Assembly (NCBI GenBank): GCA_032716605.1
Contig: JAVRFV010002366.1
Location: forward strand, 186,001-250,000
Origin: Paralithodes platypus
Taxonomy: Eukaryota > Arthropoda > Malacostraca > Decapoda > Lithodidae
DNA length: 64,000 nt
Direction: 5' to 3'
Shown: positions 20,201-29,520 of the stretch, one piece after another
Layout: every line of letters starts with the position of its first letter
Position numbering within the stretch: the stretch's first letter is position 1
Notes under the pieces: model-generated
Told to the model about the DNA's origin: nothing
What the model saw: only the letters and a program-made list of their open reading frames with translations
The model's database searches: none
Program-made: the position numbers and the translations under genes

Positions 20201-21775
20201 GTCCTGGCGGCTGAAGTCTGACCAGAGCTTAGTTCGAGGAGCAGACGGGGGCTTGGGCTTCACCGAAAAGTACTGAAGGTCAGTCCTTGTCGGGTACGCC
20301 CGCACCTCCACGTCGGCCACCTGACCATCCACCCTGATCGCCCTGAACTGCATTTTATCATTTATTTGGACCGACCAGTCCAAAGGTAGGGCCCTCTCAC
20401 CTGACGGGAAGTCGGTAGCACGCTCCGGGTGGGAGGCCTGCACCCCCTTCCAAACAGCCAAGGAGCCATAGAGGAGCGGGATAGTCCGCGACGGGACCTT
20501 GGCCTTTTGGATGGGGGGCAAGCGCGGACCCTGCCCTAGCAGACGGAGGACCCCCGCATGTGAGACAGCAGGGGCAACCACCTGAGCCAGGGCAGGAGCA
20601 GTACTAGCCGACGACCGAGCAGGCGGAGAAGCAGGGCGAGAAGGAATGTGGTCCACCGCAGAGGGGAGGGGGACCAAAGCAGGGGTAGGTTGGGTGAGGC
20701 GCTGAGGTTGTGTCACCGCCAAGAAGCGCGATAAGAGGGATTCTTGCATCGCCTCCAAGCGCGCGTCGAAGTGTGACACAACCCACCCCTGCATAGCCGA
20801 AAATCGATCCGAGAGAGGCGACCCCCCCGAAGATAGTTCGGCCCACAGGGGCGAGCGTGAGCGAGAGCGAGACCCATGACACGAAACAGCAGCGTCGCGG
20901 CCCAAAGAAGGCGAGCGACGACGGCCGTGGCGGTCCTGAGGGTCTCGTTCCCGATCACTAACGCCCGAGGGGGAAACATCACCATCCCCCTCTTCCAGCG
21001 ACACGTCAGCCCCCGAGAAAGGGGACCCCGAAACCTCGCTATACTCTACCGAGTCAAGCGGCGGGGTACCCTCACGGGGAGCCGGCAAGCGAAGATCAGG
21101 AATAGAAGAAGGAAGAGGAGCAGGATGACGGGAGGGGGAAGGCTGGCCGGGTGAAAGGAGGTCAGAAGGAGCCGCGGGGGGAAACAGAGCAAGGATCCCC
21201 GGGGCTGAGAGAACAGGGCGGCCCGACACCGAGGCGGAGGAGGGAGGAACCTCCACCTTGGGACGAGACCTAGAAGGAAGAAGAGGCACCGAAGCAGGAG
21301 AAGTAGGAGGAGAAGCAACTACATCCTGGCGGACCCTCCTGGACAGAGTAGAAGGAGGGAGCAGAGGGCCAGCTACAGCATGAACATCCGCGCGCGTAGA
21401 GGACAAATGAAGAGGACGTCTTTTGTGCAGGGGAAGCGGGCGGAAGGTAGTAGAGCCCCTATCCGGAGAGGCCAGGGGAGGGCGTACAGGGGCAGAGACG
21501 CTAACCCCGGCCTCAGGGCGAGAACCATGACGAGGGCGAACGGCGGAGTCAAGGTGAGCAGGAGGACGAGGAGGGGCAGTAGAGGACGAGCGACGAGGAG
21601 AGCGAGAGCGTGGACGGAGCTGGGGATCCACCCGACGATGTGACGACCGACCACGGGACTCAGGGAGGAGGGCCCGAGCAGGGAGAGGGCCAGGTAAACG
21701 GCCCCCAGACGGGTCAGGGATGCCCAGGGCGACGCGGATCCGGTCGTCAACAAAGGCCGGGGAACGGTGGCCCAC
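17219..21775 (-). CDS. DIRS copy C gag-RT-RNase H-methyltransferase-like polyprotein (1518 codons open)
   Basis: This is one uninterrupted frame. The first codon shown is GTG, and the true start is probably upstream but cut off by a TAG at 21791-21793. Residues 1-~330 are SR/Pro-rich and ~330-830 are globular gag. RT follows with RPVVDLSALNG (~982), VSLDLKDAYWHVPIHP (~1018), LPFGLNIAPRIF (~1053) and YLDD (1087-1090; 18506-18517). RNase H follows with VDTAASSE (~1249), INALEL (~1282), RMDNQTA (~1309) and ADALSR (~1360). The last ~125 residues (VDLFAS, FPPPDALL, LIAPLWP) correspond to the region of DIRS elements described as a DAM-like adenine methyltransferase. That activity is family knowledge, not shown here. 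DIRS often keep gag and RT as separate ORFs, so the fused frame is unusual. RT and RNase H catalytic residues look intact. Confidence 0.88.
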   Translation of the reverse strand: MGHRSPAFVDDRIRVALGIPDPSGGRLPGPLPARALLPESRGRSSHRRVDPQLRPRSRSPRRSSSTAPPRPPAHLDSAVRPRHGSRPEAGVSVSAPVRPPLASPDRGSTTFRPLPLHKRRPLHLSSTRADVHAVAGPLLPPSTLSRRVRQDVVASPPTSPASVPLLPSRSRPKVEVPPSSASVSGRPVLSAPGILALFPPAAPSDLLSPGQPSPSRHPAPLPSSIPDLRLPAPREGTPPLDSVEYSEVSGSPFSGADVSLEEGDGDVSPSGVSDRERDPQDRHGRRRSPSLGRDAAVSCHGSRSRSRSPLWAELSSGGSPLSDRFSAMQGWVVSHFDARLEAMQESLLSRFLAVTQPQRLTQPTPALVPLPSAVDHIPSRPASPPARSSASTAPALAQVVAPAVSHAGVLRLLGQGPRLPPIQKAKVPSRTIPLLYGSLAVWKGVQASHPERATDFPSGERALPLDWSVQINDKMQFRAIRVDGQVADVEVRAYPTRTDLQYFSVKPKPPSAPRTKLWSDFSRQDILQDVQSLAVLTGLSSYGTGLCDDGKPGLAVVLDNPLPLEAWFAEALDFANRSVDRSISVPPPESSLLLPPLVSVGGLDGKFWSWISAPKLEICAIANPFFSHPDTSSVDRDFTLRQRVANLLSCLLGSLQTSVHHLRLIEATAPGDLREGLDHVRRIHLQLAVSLVPELKAVLCEATRQRQTVRSSFCRKAPLDIRQGLLYSELYTSGLFAQDAWERYASLSADPAYDTQRRAVSRPGSSQSRPSAGPLRGAAAAAAAKKGRRKGKLPARASVPPRTSAPAPFHPRREGAGQPSTSGRTSTGSDARRTGDGVTRPFRRGGGVGVVNVALMTAGTVPGDPPRQKMCRFSRSVSSLFSFSPRRKGRSPHLGAPTGYFRPCALRWPRGTWGRKIARRGLTWRWKSRPPLSSCQRSRPVSSEVADVITSMHEQGIVKEVKAGHLVFLSRVFLVPKKDCDAMRPVVDLSALNGHIVNTRFRMLTEHQVRLALRPLSWVVSLDLKDAYWHVPIHPRFQRFLAVQTSDRVFMFDRLPFGLNIAPRIFSKLVKQALDPLLRGGLQILFYLDDWLIVSGTLEQCVHDTLTVVQHITQLGFKINIPKSRLTPSRVVTWVGLEWDLTNATVTQSQPNAVKLRRKVFAVLHSVSLTRRIWDSLVGSLNWAALTIPLGRLRLRRLILMGNKVFPLAPMDRLMPIPRTIHRHLGHWVARGTLSAAVPWTAPPPTIWVDTAASSEVGWGYQSNLGHQHHGRWVGHTHLHINALELLVPLFFLRDHALALRGKSVAFRMDNQTAVHCIQKQGSSRSLTLLGISEKLFFLANRHNISLHASYLPGTANLWADALSRGQGVLVEWAMKQTVFDDLAASWGVPEVDLFASKETRKLPQYLSLRTRTPEGGPDAFMEDWNRWQSIYIFPPPDALLMCKVLARLRLYRGRVWLIAPLWPAQAWYSQLKRWCPSPVPLPLSNFHLSQVGDLRTSLAFASWMFVRHGGSQSTDGT

Positions 21776-22130
21776 AGTCCTGATGTGGTGCTAGACCACC
21801 GCCCACACAGACTGAAGGGATGCAGATCCACTGCCGCGTCAGAGGAACCAGGGTGATGGTCCACCACATCCACCAGGTCCATACACGGGCCACACAAAGC
21901 AGTGGTAGGGTAGGCCGTAGAGTGACACACATTGAGAGTGCCGTAGAGCAGGGACCTGTGGCAGTCCAAGCACGGGGAGCCACAGCCCTGGCGAACAAGC
22001 AAGGCAATCCCACCTGCAATGGAAGAACACACACCATAAGCAGCACTGGTTGACGGAGTAAGTGAAGATAATGTCTCAATAAAAACCAGGGACATGAGCA
22101 TGGGTAAACAGGAACAACACATGCAACACT
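21775..22130 (-). pseudogene. N-terminal Cys-rich gag segment of DIRS copy C, out of frame
   Basis: A Cys-rich segment (GCGSPCLDCHRS, NVCHSTAY, LCGPCMDL) corresponds to the gag N-terminus of copies A and B but lies in a different phase from the 1518-codon frame. A 1-nt deletion near 21825 relative to copy A, plus the TAG at 21791-21793, separates them. The Cys/His spacing suggests a zinc-binding fold, but it does not match a CCHC knuckle. Confidence 0.55.
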
Positions 22131-22403
22131 GGAAGTCGTACTCACTCTAAACCGGGAGCACCGATGGAGGTTGAGGAGGGCGGGTGAGGCGGAAGAGTTC
22201 ACAAGCAGAAACCTGCAAAAGATGGAGAAAGAAAGTGGTGTTAACCACCACTCAACAACCTCACATGCAGGGTCCATAACACCAGAGAAAGTGCATACAC
22301 CAAGTATAGTACCAGGCAAAAAGATGACACAAAAAAGGGTCACCGGGAGGATAAGCCAAACATGATAACCGCAAATTTGTCGGGCCAATGGAGGCATAAC
22401 CGT

Positions 22404-22503
22404 NNNNNNNNNNNNNNNNNNNNNNNNNNNNNNNNNNNNNNNNNNNNNNNNNNNNNNNNNNNNNNNNNNNNNNNNNNNNNNNNNNNNNNNNNNNNNNNNN
22501 NNN
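22404..22503. other. Assembly gap of exactly 100 N
   Basis: The round length indicates a gap of unknown size. It lies within the 5' leader of DIRS copy C. The missing part should contain the rest of the leader, C's 5' terminal repeat and the rest of copy A. Sequence to the right does not resemble any DIRS part, so linkage across the gap is not demonstrated by this window. Confidence 0.95.
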
Positions 22504-25118
22504 ATTTTCCCCTGCCACTCATTACTCCTGAACCTATTGAATTTCAATGCAAATTTTTGGTCAGCATAAGGCCCACAGAGCCGTTATTAGCTTCCCCGTT
22601 ACCTAGAGACACGGCCCAGGCTAATGCTCAACCTTTGACTGAATCCCTCTCTACGAACCCATGAATTAGTTAAAGTATTTCCAACAGTACCTACTCCCAG
22701 CCCAAGGCTATAACTCTCACGGAAATCCGAACAGAATGGCCCGGTTTTAGGCGTTCCAGTCACTTTCGGTCCTCCTACTCGGTATGGCTCATACATAACC
22801 TCTGAATGCTTATTATAGAATATTATTCTCCCCTGTCCTTAACGAAGGCGAAGAGTAAGAGATGAACAGACTGAACGTGATGTTTCGGGGTAATGTTGTG
22901 CTTGAAGAAATCACCGTTATAGCTCTCCCTGGGCGGCAGGGCGGACGGATTCACGCTCTTGATCTGATGGTTAAAAGCACATGTACGAATTAGCCATGAT
23001 ACTCCAGTCCTCCCTGGGTCTTCCTCCCTCGCCTCGGCCATGCTAGTGTAATCGGGGGGGGGGTTTTTTTTTTTTTTGAGGTTTCGAGACCAAGGGTTAA
23101 GTGTCGCCTGAGGGGGCAGCGCCCCCCCCCTGATGACTTCGTTCCAGCCCTGCACGGAACCGGTCCCACACATAAGCCCGCCCGGCCAAAAGTCACGCGA
23201 CTTTAACCTCCAAAATTCAAGCGACTTTACCTCCAAAAGTCAAGCGACTTTACCTCACATGGCGTGCATAACAGGCCGATAACCTCCCTCTGCAATAAGG
23301 GATAAGGCGACTAACTCACAGGACATTGGACTACGGCCGCCATAGGCGAATAGGAACTACGGTCGGTTTTCTGCAAACAACCAACCATTAAACAACCCCG
23401 GCGGAACCGCATACTAGAGTAGTCACTTTTTTCATTGAACAAATGATGGCCGGAGGCACCCGTTCCGCCAGCTTGCCTCCGTTTAAATGGAAGTACTAAC
23501 TCCACATTTTCGGTGCGAAAAGTTCTCACCCACGCTAAGACATATCGGTCCCTAACAGGACCCTCGGATAAACGATCGCTACAGTATGTAACCCCATAAT
23601 TTTTTTCCTTAGAGCCATGCCAGGGTCCTTCGGCTCACTGCCGGCTGTCACTTTACAATCGTAACACTCCGCCGTTGGGGATAGGCCGAACACCCCGGCG
23701 GGTCCTTTTCCTATGGGACCGGGGTCTGCTGTCCTCTATACTTAAGCGGGGAGACTCTTAAGAGTTCCCCCGCGGTACTGCGGGGAGTACTCTTATGATC
23801 GTCGAGTGAAAAAAAAAAAATCAACTTCTTGACCATCAAGGAGAAAAAAAAATATATATATTTTTATTTTTTTATTTTTTTATTTTTTTTGGGCCCCTGG
23901 GCCATGCAAAATCTCAGTCCTCTACCTCCCCTCCTTCCCCACGCTTTCCTCCTCCTCCTTCAGTTATCACCTATTTTCCCTGTTATTGCCTTATTCTGAG
24001 GTATATTTTCGTGCTAACATTAGCGAGTTGCAAGCAGGGTGTGTTGTCATCACTGATGGCAAGCGAGTGCAAGAGAGAGAGCGGGAGAGAGTAATCGATC
24101 GGACTGTGTCTCAGTGGCCCCTTGGGGGAAATTGGCGGGAAAGCAGGTTGCCTCACCCATATCATTTATACAACCTCGCGGGCTATATCTCCGATTTTGA
24201 ACCATCTCCAAACGCTGTTTTCCCACTCGTTTTTTATTGGTTGTTTTCAGTTGAATACCTTTATAATCAACCCATATAGGCGAAGATGGATCGTCTTAAT
24301 GCTATTACTGGCCACACTCAATGAATATTTTAGTGACGGAGGGAAAACCTCAAAATACGTCCGCACAGGGGGACGTTTCCAATTACCCCCATGCGCACTT
24401 CAGGGGTTAAGTGACTAGCCGCAGCTGTCCCTGAGACCTTCTCTGGCCCCAGGTTTTATATGATTGTTTTAGGGTTAAGGATCCAACCTTCACCATATTT
24501 GTCCCCGGTGCGGTTTGGGATATATGATTTAGGCTAGGTTTTCGAATGAAGATTCAACCTCCCCTTAATGTCCCGGTGCGCGGTTAGGCCAAATTATGTT
24601 TTAGATGTCAAGTTCAAACCTTTCACCATGCCTATGTGCCGTTTAAGTCACTCCCGATCAGGGCGGGGGTCACGGCGGGGACCTGTCATGGCCTTGCCTC
24701 GGCTCAGGTTTCCCCGAGTGTATTCCTAGTTACCCGCCTAATCGGGATTAGACAGGAATAGTTGACAAAAAAACAAAAAGAGACTACGAGGTAACTATCG
24801 GTCCTAGTCGCCTAACGTCAGTTACTCGCTGATCCTCGCCAAACAAAAGCGGGGCTGCAATTACTAGACAAGGAAGATGCCATCTTGTATTCCTAGTTGA
24901 AGTACTGTTATAGTTACGCCGCGTAGAAAGGCTTCAGAAAGACAAAAAGGGGGGGGGGGGGGGAATTCTGTGGATCCCAGTACGGGAGTGGACTCCCCCT
25001 GTATACAGGATTACAAATCGTTTAAGGGATCCAAACATCTGGACGCTGTTTACACCAGGGGCTTATGACCAAAATTGAGATATAAAATTCAGTTTGCTCG
25101 ATTGAGAAACTGCTTAAT
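22504..25118. other. Unassigned sequence with homopolymer tracts
   Basis: No credible gene is seen. The stretch contains a G9-T14 run at about 23057-23078, A/T-only tracts near 23807-23890, a run of 15 or more G near 24948-24963, and three loosely similar segments at 24470-24650 sharing GGTGCGGTTT/GCCGTTT and CAACCTTCACC-like motifs. It may hold decayed repeats. Confidence 0.4.
23188..23256. repeat. Short tandem repeat, 3 units of about 23 bp
   Basis: Three consecutive units each contain GCGACTTTA(A)CCTC preceded by AAGTCA or AATTCA. They are diverged at one to three positions each. No function is apparent. Confidence 0.75.
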
Positions 25119-25830
25119 TTAAAAAAAAAAAAAATTTTTTTTGTTTTTTTTAAAGAGACAATGAACGGAGGAAGGAAAAACAACAGATACAACCAAAAAG
25201 GTCCCTGTGCCTAAAGGCATCCTCCATTCAATAAAATGTTTGTAACAACTGGATTTAAAACATTTGTTGATTGTGAAGTTTGTGGAAAGCAATTCGAGGG
25301 AAGTGAATTCCAAAAGAGAGTAGTAGCTCTGGGGATAAAATGAATTCTGATAAAGCAGAAGTCTCTGCCATTGTGGAGGAGAAAGTGTAAAATTGCATGG
25401 GCGGCTCTCAGCTGCCCTACATCAGGTTCCTAACGGGGAAAGATGTGGACGAAGGCGGCACAATTGAAGCAAGTTCCTCGGAACAATTGCTGTGAAAATA
25501 TCTGTAGAATAATGCAAGGGATGCAACGTTTCTTCGTATGGGCTAATGTAGGAAGGGTCCTGTGTGATTGCAGGGTTATTGATAATAATCTAATAATAGC
25601 TTTATTTTGAATTTTGTCCAACTGCCTCAATGCACCACTCCACTTCCACCCCACAGAGTGTGAACAGTAATCCATCTGAGAAGCGCCACAATGACTTTTA
25701 TATATTACGGCCAAACTGCTCGTCAGTGAAGAATTCTCGAAAACTTCGGTTTTATGATGATTAATACAAGAAAGTTTTATGTTTTCCAAAACTAGTTGCA
25801 ACTAGATTATAATAGGTCCGAAAGGGACTC
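25119..25830 (-). mobile_element. 3' remnant of a LINE (RT C-terminal region)
   Basis: Minus-strand frames carry hallmarks of the region after the RT domain of CR1/Jockey-type LINEs. MDYCSHSVGWKWSGALRQLDKIQNKAI lies at 25430-25801. Further 3', in another frame, LWNSLPSNCFPQ lies at 25119-25313, resembling the LWNSLP motif near LINE C-termini. The 3' end is followed on the minus strand by an A/T homopolymer tract (25120-25155). It is 5'-truncated and frameshifted. The clade is not certain. Confidence 0.65.
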
Positions 25831-26156
25831 TGTACATATTTCCATTCGAACTGCCCACTTACAGTATGTTGTTTTTATGAATAATACAGAATTATTTGCC
25901 CTACATAGTGGTATATCATTTCAGGTATGATCCTGGCTAGCTACACTAGTTTCAGAGTAGGCTTGATAATTGTCAATTATGACTACACCGGAAACCGAGC
26001 TGACCTCAGCATAAGGGTCCGGCCAAAGGGAATGAAGAGTTAGGCTGTTAACTCTCTCACCCAATACAACAAACACCTCAAGAAGGAGGACTCTGTTGTT
26101 GGAGCAGGCTTCTTTGAAGCAATGCACTGCTCTCACTCTTTCAATGATTTTTAACT

Positions 26157-26343
26157 ATGTTGTAAGCACAACTACATATACAAATAGCTTTTCCTGTTAT
26201 GAGGTTTCTTGACTTAACCATACTGTTATGAGGACTTGTTTAATACTTATATGTTGTAAGCACAACTACATATACAAATAGCTTTTCCTGTTATGAGGTT
26301 TCTTGACTTAACCATACGGTTATGAGGACTTGTTTAATACTAC
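26157..26343. repeat. 94-bp tandem duplication
   Basis: 26157-26250 and 26251-26343 are two direct copies starting ATGTTGTAAGCACAAC. I see essentially one internal mismatch (ACTGTT versus ACGGTT). Near-identity suggests a recent local duplication or an assembly duplication. Confidence 0.85.
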
Positions 26344-26370
26344 GAATGTCCCCCTCCAGTCTTAGAATTC

Positions 26371-26891
26371 AGGCAACATCGTCAATGATGGAGGGGCCAC
26401 TATTAAATTATAGGTTGATTCCCAAAGGGAAGTAGAGAAAATCTAATATTTAGTAGGGGCCCCGGAATCATTGACGAAGACGTCCCTCCCAGCCATCCCC
26501 TTCCCATTTGTTGATATTTTTTAGTTATCTTGATATATCATTGAAGACCGAATCGTTGGGCTTGGCGAGAGGCGGCAAGAAGCCACAACGCAAGAAAATC
26601 CACCGAATGTGGGAAGCTTGTAATTAACAGTGTTAAGATGGGAATTCTTTTCCCTTTTTTGTTCTCTTATTTTTTACGAAGTTTTTTCGTAGTGGGTACC
26701 CGATCTGTGACGATTCCATAAGAGAAGTAGCGTTGCACTTATGAAGATGACTCTGATTCTTCCTCGCGGCGGTTGATTCAAAACGACTGACGTGGATGTT
26801 GAATGGAGACTATTATACTAATAGGCAACATCGTCAATGATTCCGGGGCCCCTACTAAATATTAGGTTTTCTCTACTTCCCTTTGGGAATC
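26371..26891. mobile_element. Inverted-repeat element of about 520 bp (MITE- or foldback-like)
   Basis: The arm 26417-26477 is the reverse complement of 26831-26891 with few mismatches (GATTCCCAAAGGGAAG ... CATTGACGA). The left arm is itself partly palindromic with 26371-26416 (GTCAATGATGGAGGGGCC against GGGGCCCCGGAATCATTGAC). The ~350-bp interior has no ORF. Both arm starts share GGCAACATCGTCAATGAT. No target duplication was identified, so the exact ends are uncertain. Confidence 0.65.
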
Positions 26892-27215
26892 ACACCTATA
26901 TTGGGGACATTCTTATTCCCTTTCCAACAGACACCGACCCATAATTCTTTGGATTATATACTGGCCTTAAAAATATTTGTACATTTCATATAAGTTTGTA
27001 CACTTTGTTTATACTATATAGTTGTAACTCTGATAGATATCTCCAAAATTAAAAGTAAAACTTGGAGCTGTAGAACCAGCTCGACTTATTAAGTATCACA
27101 GCTCGTGATCTTATCACAATATCCGGCGGAGGGGCTCTAGGGGTCTTTGAGCTTTCTAGCACCCCCCCCCCTCCTTTTCACCTTTTAAAATTAGAACTTA
27201 ATAGCACATTGACTA
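26892..27215. other. Unassigned AT-rich spacer
   Basis: No gene or clear repeat is seen. A C-run lies at about 27160-27171. Confidence 0.4.
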
Positions 27216-27440
27216 CTAGACCCGTTGCCGGAACGCCACACAAGTCAGTTTTGGTTTATCCAGAGCCACCGACAGGTATAGCGTCAAGAAAGTATGATTG
27301 GAAGCCAACAACTTTGTGTTAGCTATGTCGTCAATTGAATAATTTTGTAAAAATATCAGGGAGACGGCCCACTTTCTTATGTCATGGGCTCTGCCCACTA
27401 TGCCGGGATTACTTTCTTTAATTATGTCTACGAGTAAAGA
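27216..27440 (-). pseudogene. Diverged tyrosine-recombinase C-terminal fragment
   Basis: The translated fragment reads ESNPGIVGRAHDIRKWA, FLQNYSIDDIANTKL, FLTLYLS and CVAFRQRV. It aligns position by position with the YR of DIRS copy C (RASNPACRGSAHDVRSFAA, FLQTRSLPDVASAGL, FVSSYLS, VIALGSRV). The H-x-x-R pair and the Tyr are kept. It is far more diverged than copies A to C are from each other, so it represents a different DIRS or YR-retroelement family. Only the last ~75 residues remain, abutting BEL1. Confidence 0.75.
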
Positions 27441-27666
27441 AGGGTTGCAAGTTGTGCGAAGGGGCACATGCATGGTTTAAGTGTATCAAATTCAAAACCA
27501 GTGCTCTGAAAGTAAAACGCGCAAAGCAACTCAACCTTTGCACCGGGTGCTTATCTTCAACCCACGGGAGCAATGGTTGTGTTAACCCTGACATCCGCAG
27601 CTGCAAGTTCTGTCAAAACAGACACTACCATATCCTCTGTCAGTCCAGATCTTAATGGGACGGTCC
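27440..27666 (+). pseudogene. BEL1 gag zinc-finger segment (5'-truncated start of BEL1)
   Basis: GCKLCEGAHAWFKC, LCTGCLSSTHGSNGC, CKFCQNRHYH are a Cys/His-rich nucleic-acid-binding gag segment. It is nearly identical to 62030-62260 in BEL3 and clearly related to BEL2. BEL1 upstream of this point is absent. After TCTTAATGGGACGGT it is interrupted by BEL2 and resumes at 44719. The in-frame TAA after CQSRS is shared with BEL3. Confidence 0.85.
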
Positions 27667-28330
27667 TATGGCTAATTTAGATAAGTGGACTGTATATTTG
27701 ATAATGAATAAGTATTAACCATATAGAAATATAATTACCCTTTGATGAACTCAGCTGGTGATTGGAGGATGGCGGAAAATAGGCTAGATAACTGGAAGTG
27801 GTTAGTATAGTAAACAAAGTATGAAAAGAGGCTACAATAGGCTAGGATAGGCTAGACATTTACGTTAAGTTGTGCTAAGTAACAAAGATGATGATGTAGT
27901 GACTATATGGAGTATGAGATGAAAAGTGAAGCGAAAACACCTGGTGAAATAACTAGGAGAAAGAAGGCTTAGCGTGTGTAGCTGGGACGGAGGTTGGTTG
28001 GAGAGTGGCGAGCGCGTTATGTTCGTCTCTGTCGTGACATACCGCGCACGCACATATATGGAAAATGTATCCCATCTTCTTTACAATGAGATACTTATAA
28101 ACAATCTTAAATAATACAATATATATATCTATATATATGGGAATTATAATCCTACAATACTTTCCCATATACTACTATAGAATAATATATTCTACCCAAT
28201 CATGGAACGTTCGACCAAGGTTATGGAAGCGTTCAACTTAAGACTACGGAATGATACGTAACGCTACATCAACCCAGATTACGTAACATCGAGACTGTTC
28301 ATACTAGTTTGAGTACACTAAGTATGGACA
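27667..28330 (-). repeat. BEL2 3' LTR
   Basis: It is a direct repeat of 44051-44718. On the minus strand it begins TGTCCATACTTAG and ends AAATTAGCCATA. It is preceded on the minus strand by a short purine-rich stretch (GGTGGGA) suited to a polypurine tract. Differences from the other LTR are few and mainly in a short (AT)n tract. Confidence 0.9.
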
Positions 28331-28367
28331 TATTCCCACCAACAGAAAATATACAAAATTTACATGA

Positions 28368-29520
28368 TTAGATTTGCCCGGAGGCAATCTTATCCCGCCA
28401 AGCTTGGGAGGATATCTGGGCTGCCTGTAGACGTGGGCGTTCGCCAGACGCGTCAACAGGCTGCGCCGAAGTAGAAGCCAGAGAGGGGACTTCAATGGAT
28501 AACTGATCCGAGGGGGTGTCCTTGCGATCGAGGTCACCCTCAAGAGGATATAGTCGGACTGTTGGCCGTGTGATTACTCCAGTCCTGGTGCGAACCTTTG
28601 CTACCCGAACCTCACCATCACGACCTGGTAATAACTCCTCTATCCGACCCAATTTCCAAAATGCGCGCGGGCCCTCCTCATGGATGGTTACCACGTCCCC
28701 TACCCTAGGCCAATGACCTTTTAATGGTGTTAGTTTATTCCTTTGCGCTTCCCTTAAAGTCACCAGATATTCTGTTGACCAGCGATGCCAAATATCTCGC
28801 AATAATTTACGAATGTATTTGTAGAGGGCCGATATCACTTCCTTACTTATGTAGTCTGGATCTTCCATAGTATCCTCGTCATGCTCTTCTGGAAGATCCC
28901 GCAGTCTGTATCCACGCACCAGTACTGAGGGTGTGATTGGGGTAAGGTCTTCCAAATCACCAGAAGCATAGTATAGAGGGCGATCATTTACGGTGGCTTC
29001 AATCTCCAAGAGAATGGTGTTGAGTTCCTCAATCGAGATGAGAGCGCTACCCAACACCTCCTTCAGACCCGCCTTCACGATGCCTATGGCTCTCTCCCAT
29101 ATGGCGCCAAACCAAGGCGCTCTGGCGGGAATGAAACGCCATTCGCATTTTACATCCGCTAGGCAGGTCTGAATCTTAGGATTGTTGCTCACTTCTTTGA
29201 GATATGTAGATGCCCCTATGAAAGTCTTTGCATTGCCACTCATCATGATACGTGGATATCCCTGTCTACTGCAGAATCTTCGGAAGGCATGTAGGAAGCT
29301 ATCACAAGTGAGGTTGGTGACCAGTTCCAGGTGAATTGCCCTGGTAACAGCACAAGTGAAAAGTATCATATACACCTTAAGATTGGGTGAATCTTTCACA
29401 GGGATTGCTCCACTGTAGTCAACCCCGGTAACTTTGTAAGGGTCACCTGGGGTAGTTCGCAGGTTTGGTAAGGGAGGAATTCCGACGGGATCATAATGTG
29501 TTCCCTGCTACTCTTTCTAC
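28368..29520 (-). pseudogene. BEL2 integrase catalytic and C-terminal region
   Basis: The frame 28368-29399 (343 codons) carries the integrase core: TRAIHLELVTNLTCDSF, RRFCSRQGYPRIM, PWFGAIWERAIGIVKAGL with the catalytic Glu, EATVNDRPLYY, and a C-terminal part ending in KVRTRTGVITRPTVRLYPLE. The segment that reads LSDNAATF in BEL1 reads MSGNAKTF here, so the second catalytic Asp is replaced by Gly. A frameshift near 29480-29500 separates it from the preceding frame. The integrase is therefore inactive as written. Confidence 0.88.

Larger units (their letters stand above)
15324..22403 (-). mobile_element. DIRS-like retrotransposon copy C, best-preserved copy, 5' end lost in gap
   Basis: It starts TGGGAGG at 15324 and runs through terminal repeat, ICR (15732-15845), 3' UTR, YR, methyltransferase-like region, RNase H, RT, gag and the first part of the 5' leader to the assembly gap. 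It lacks the gag deletion of A and B and has an intact YLDD RT box. It is therefore the closest to an autonomous member here. It is still damaged: small indels split YR, and a shift or stop affects the N-terminal gag. Confidence 0.9.

Noticed and set aside
22261..22547. Open frames running through the N gap
   Set aside because: They are made of unknown codons and carry no information.
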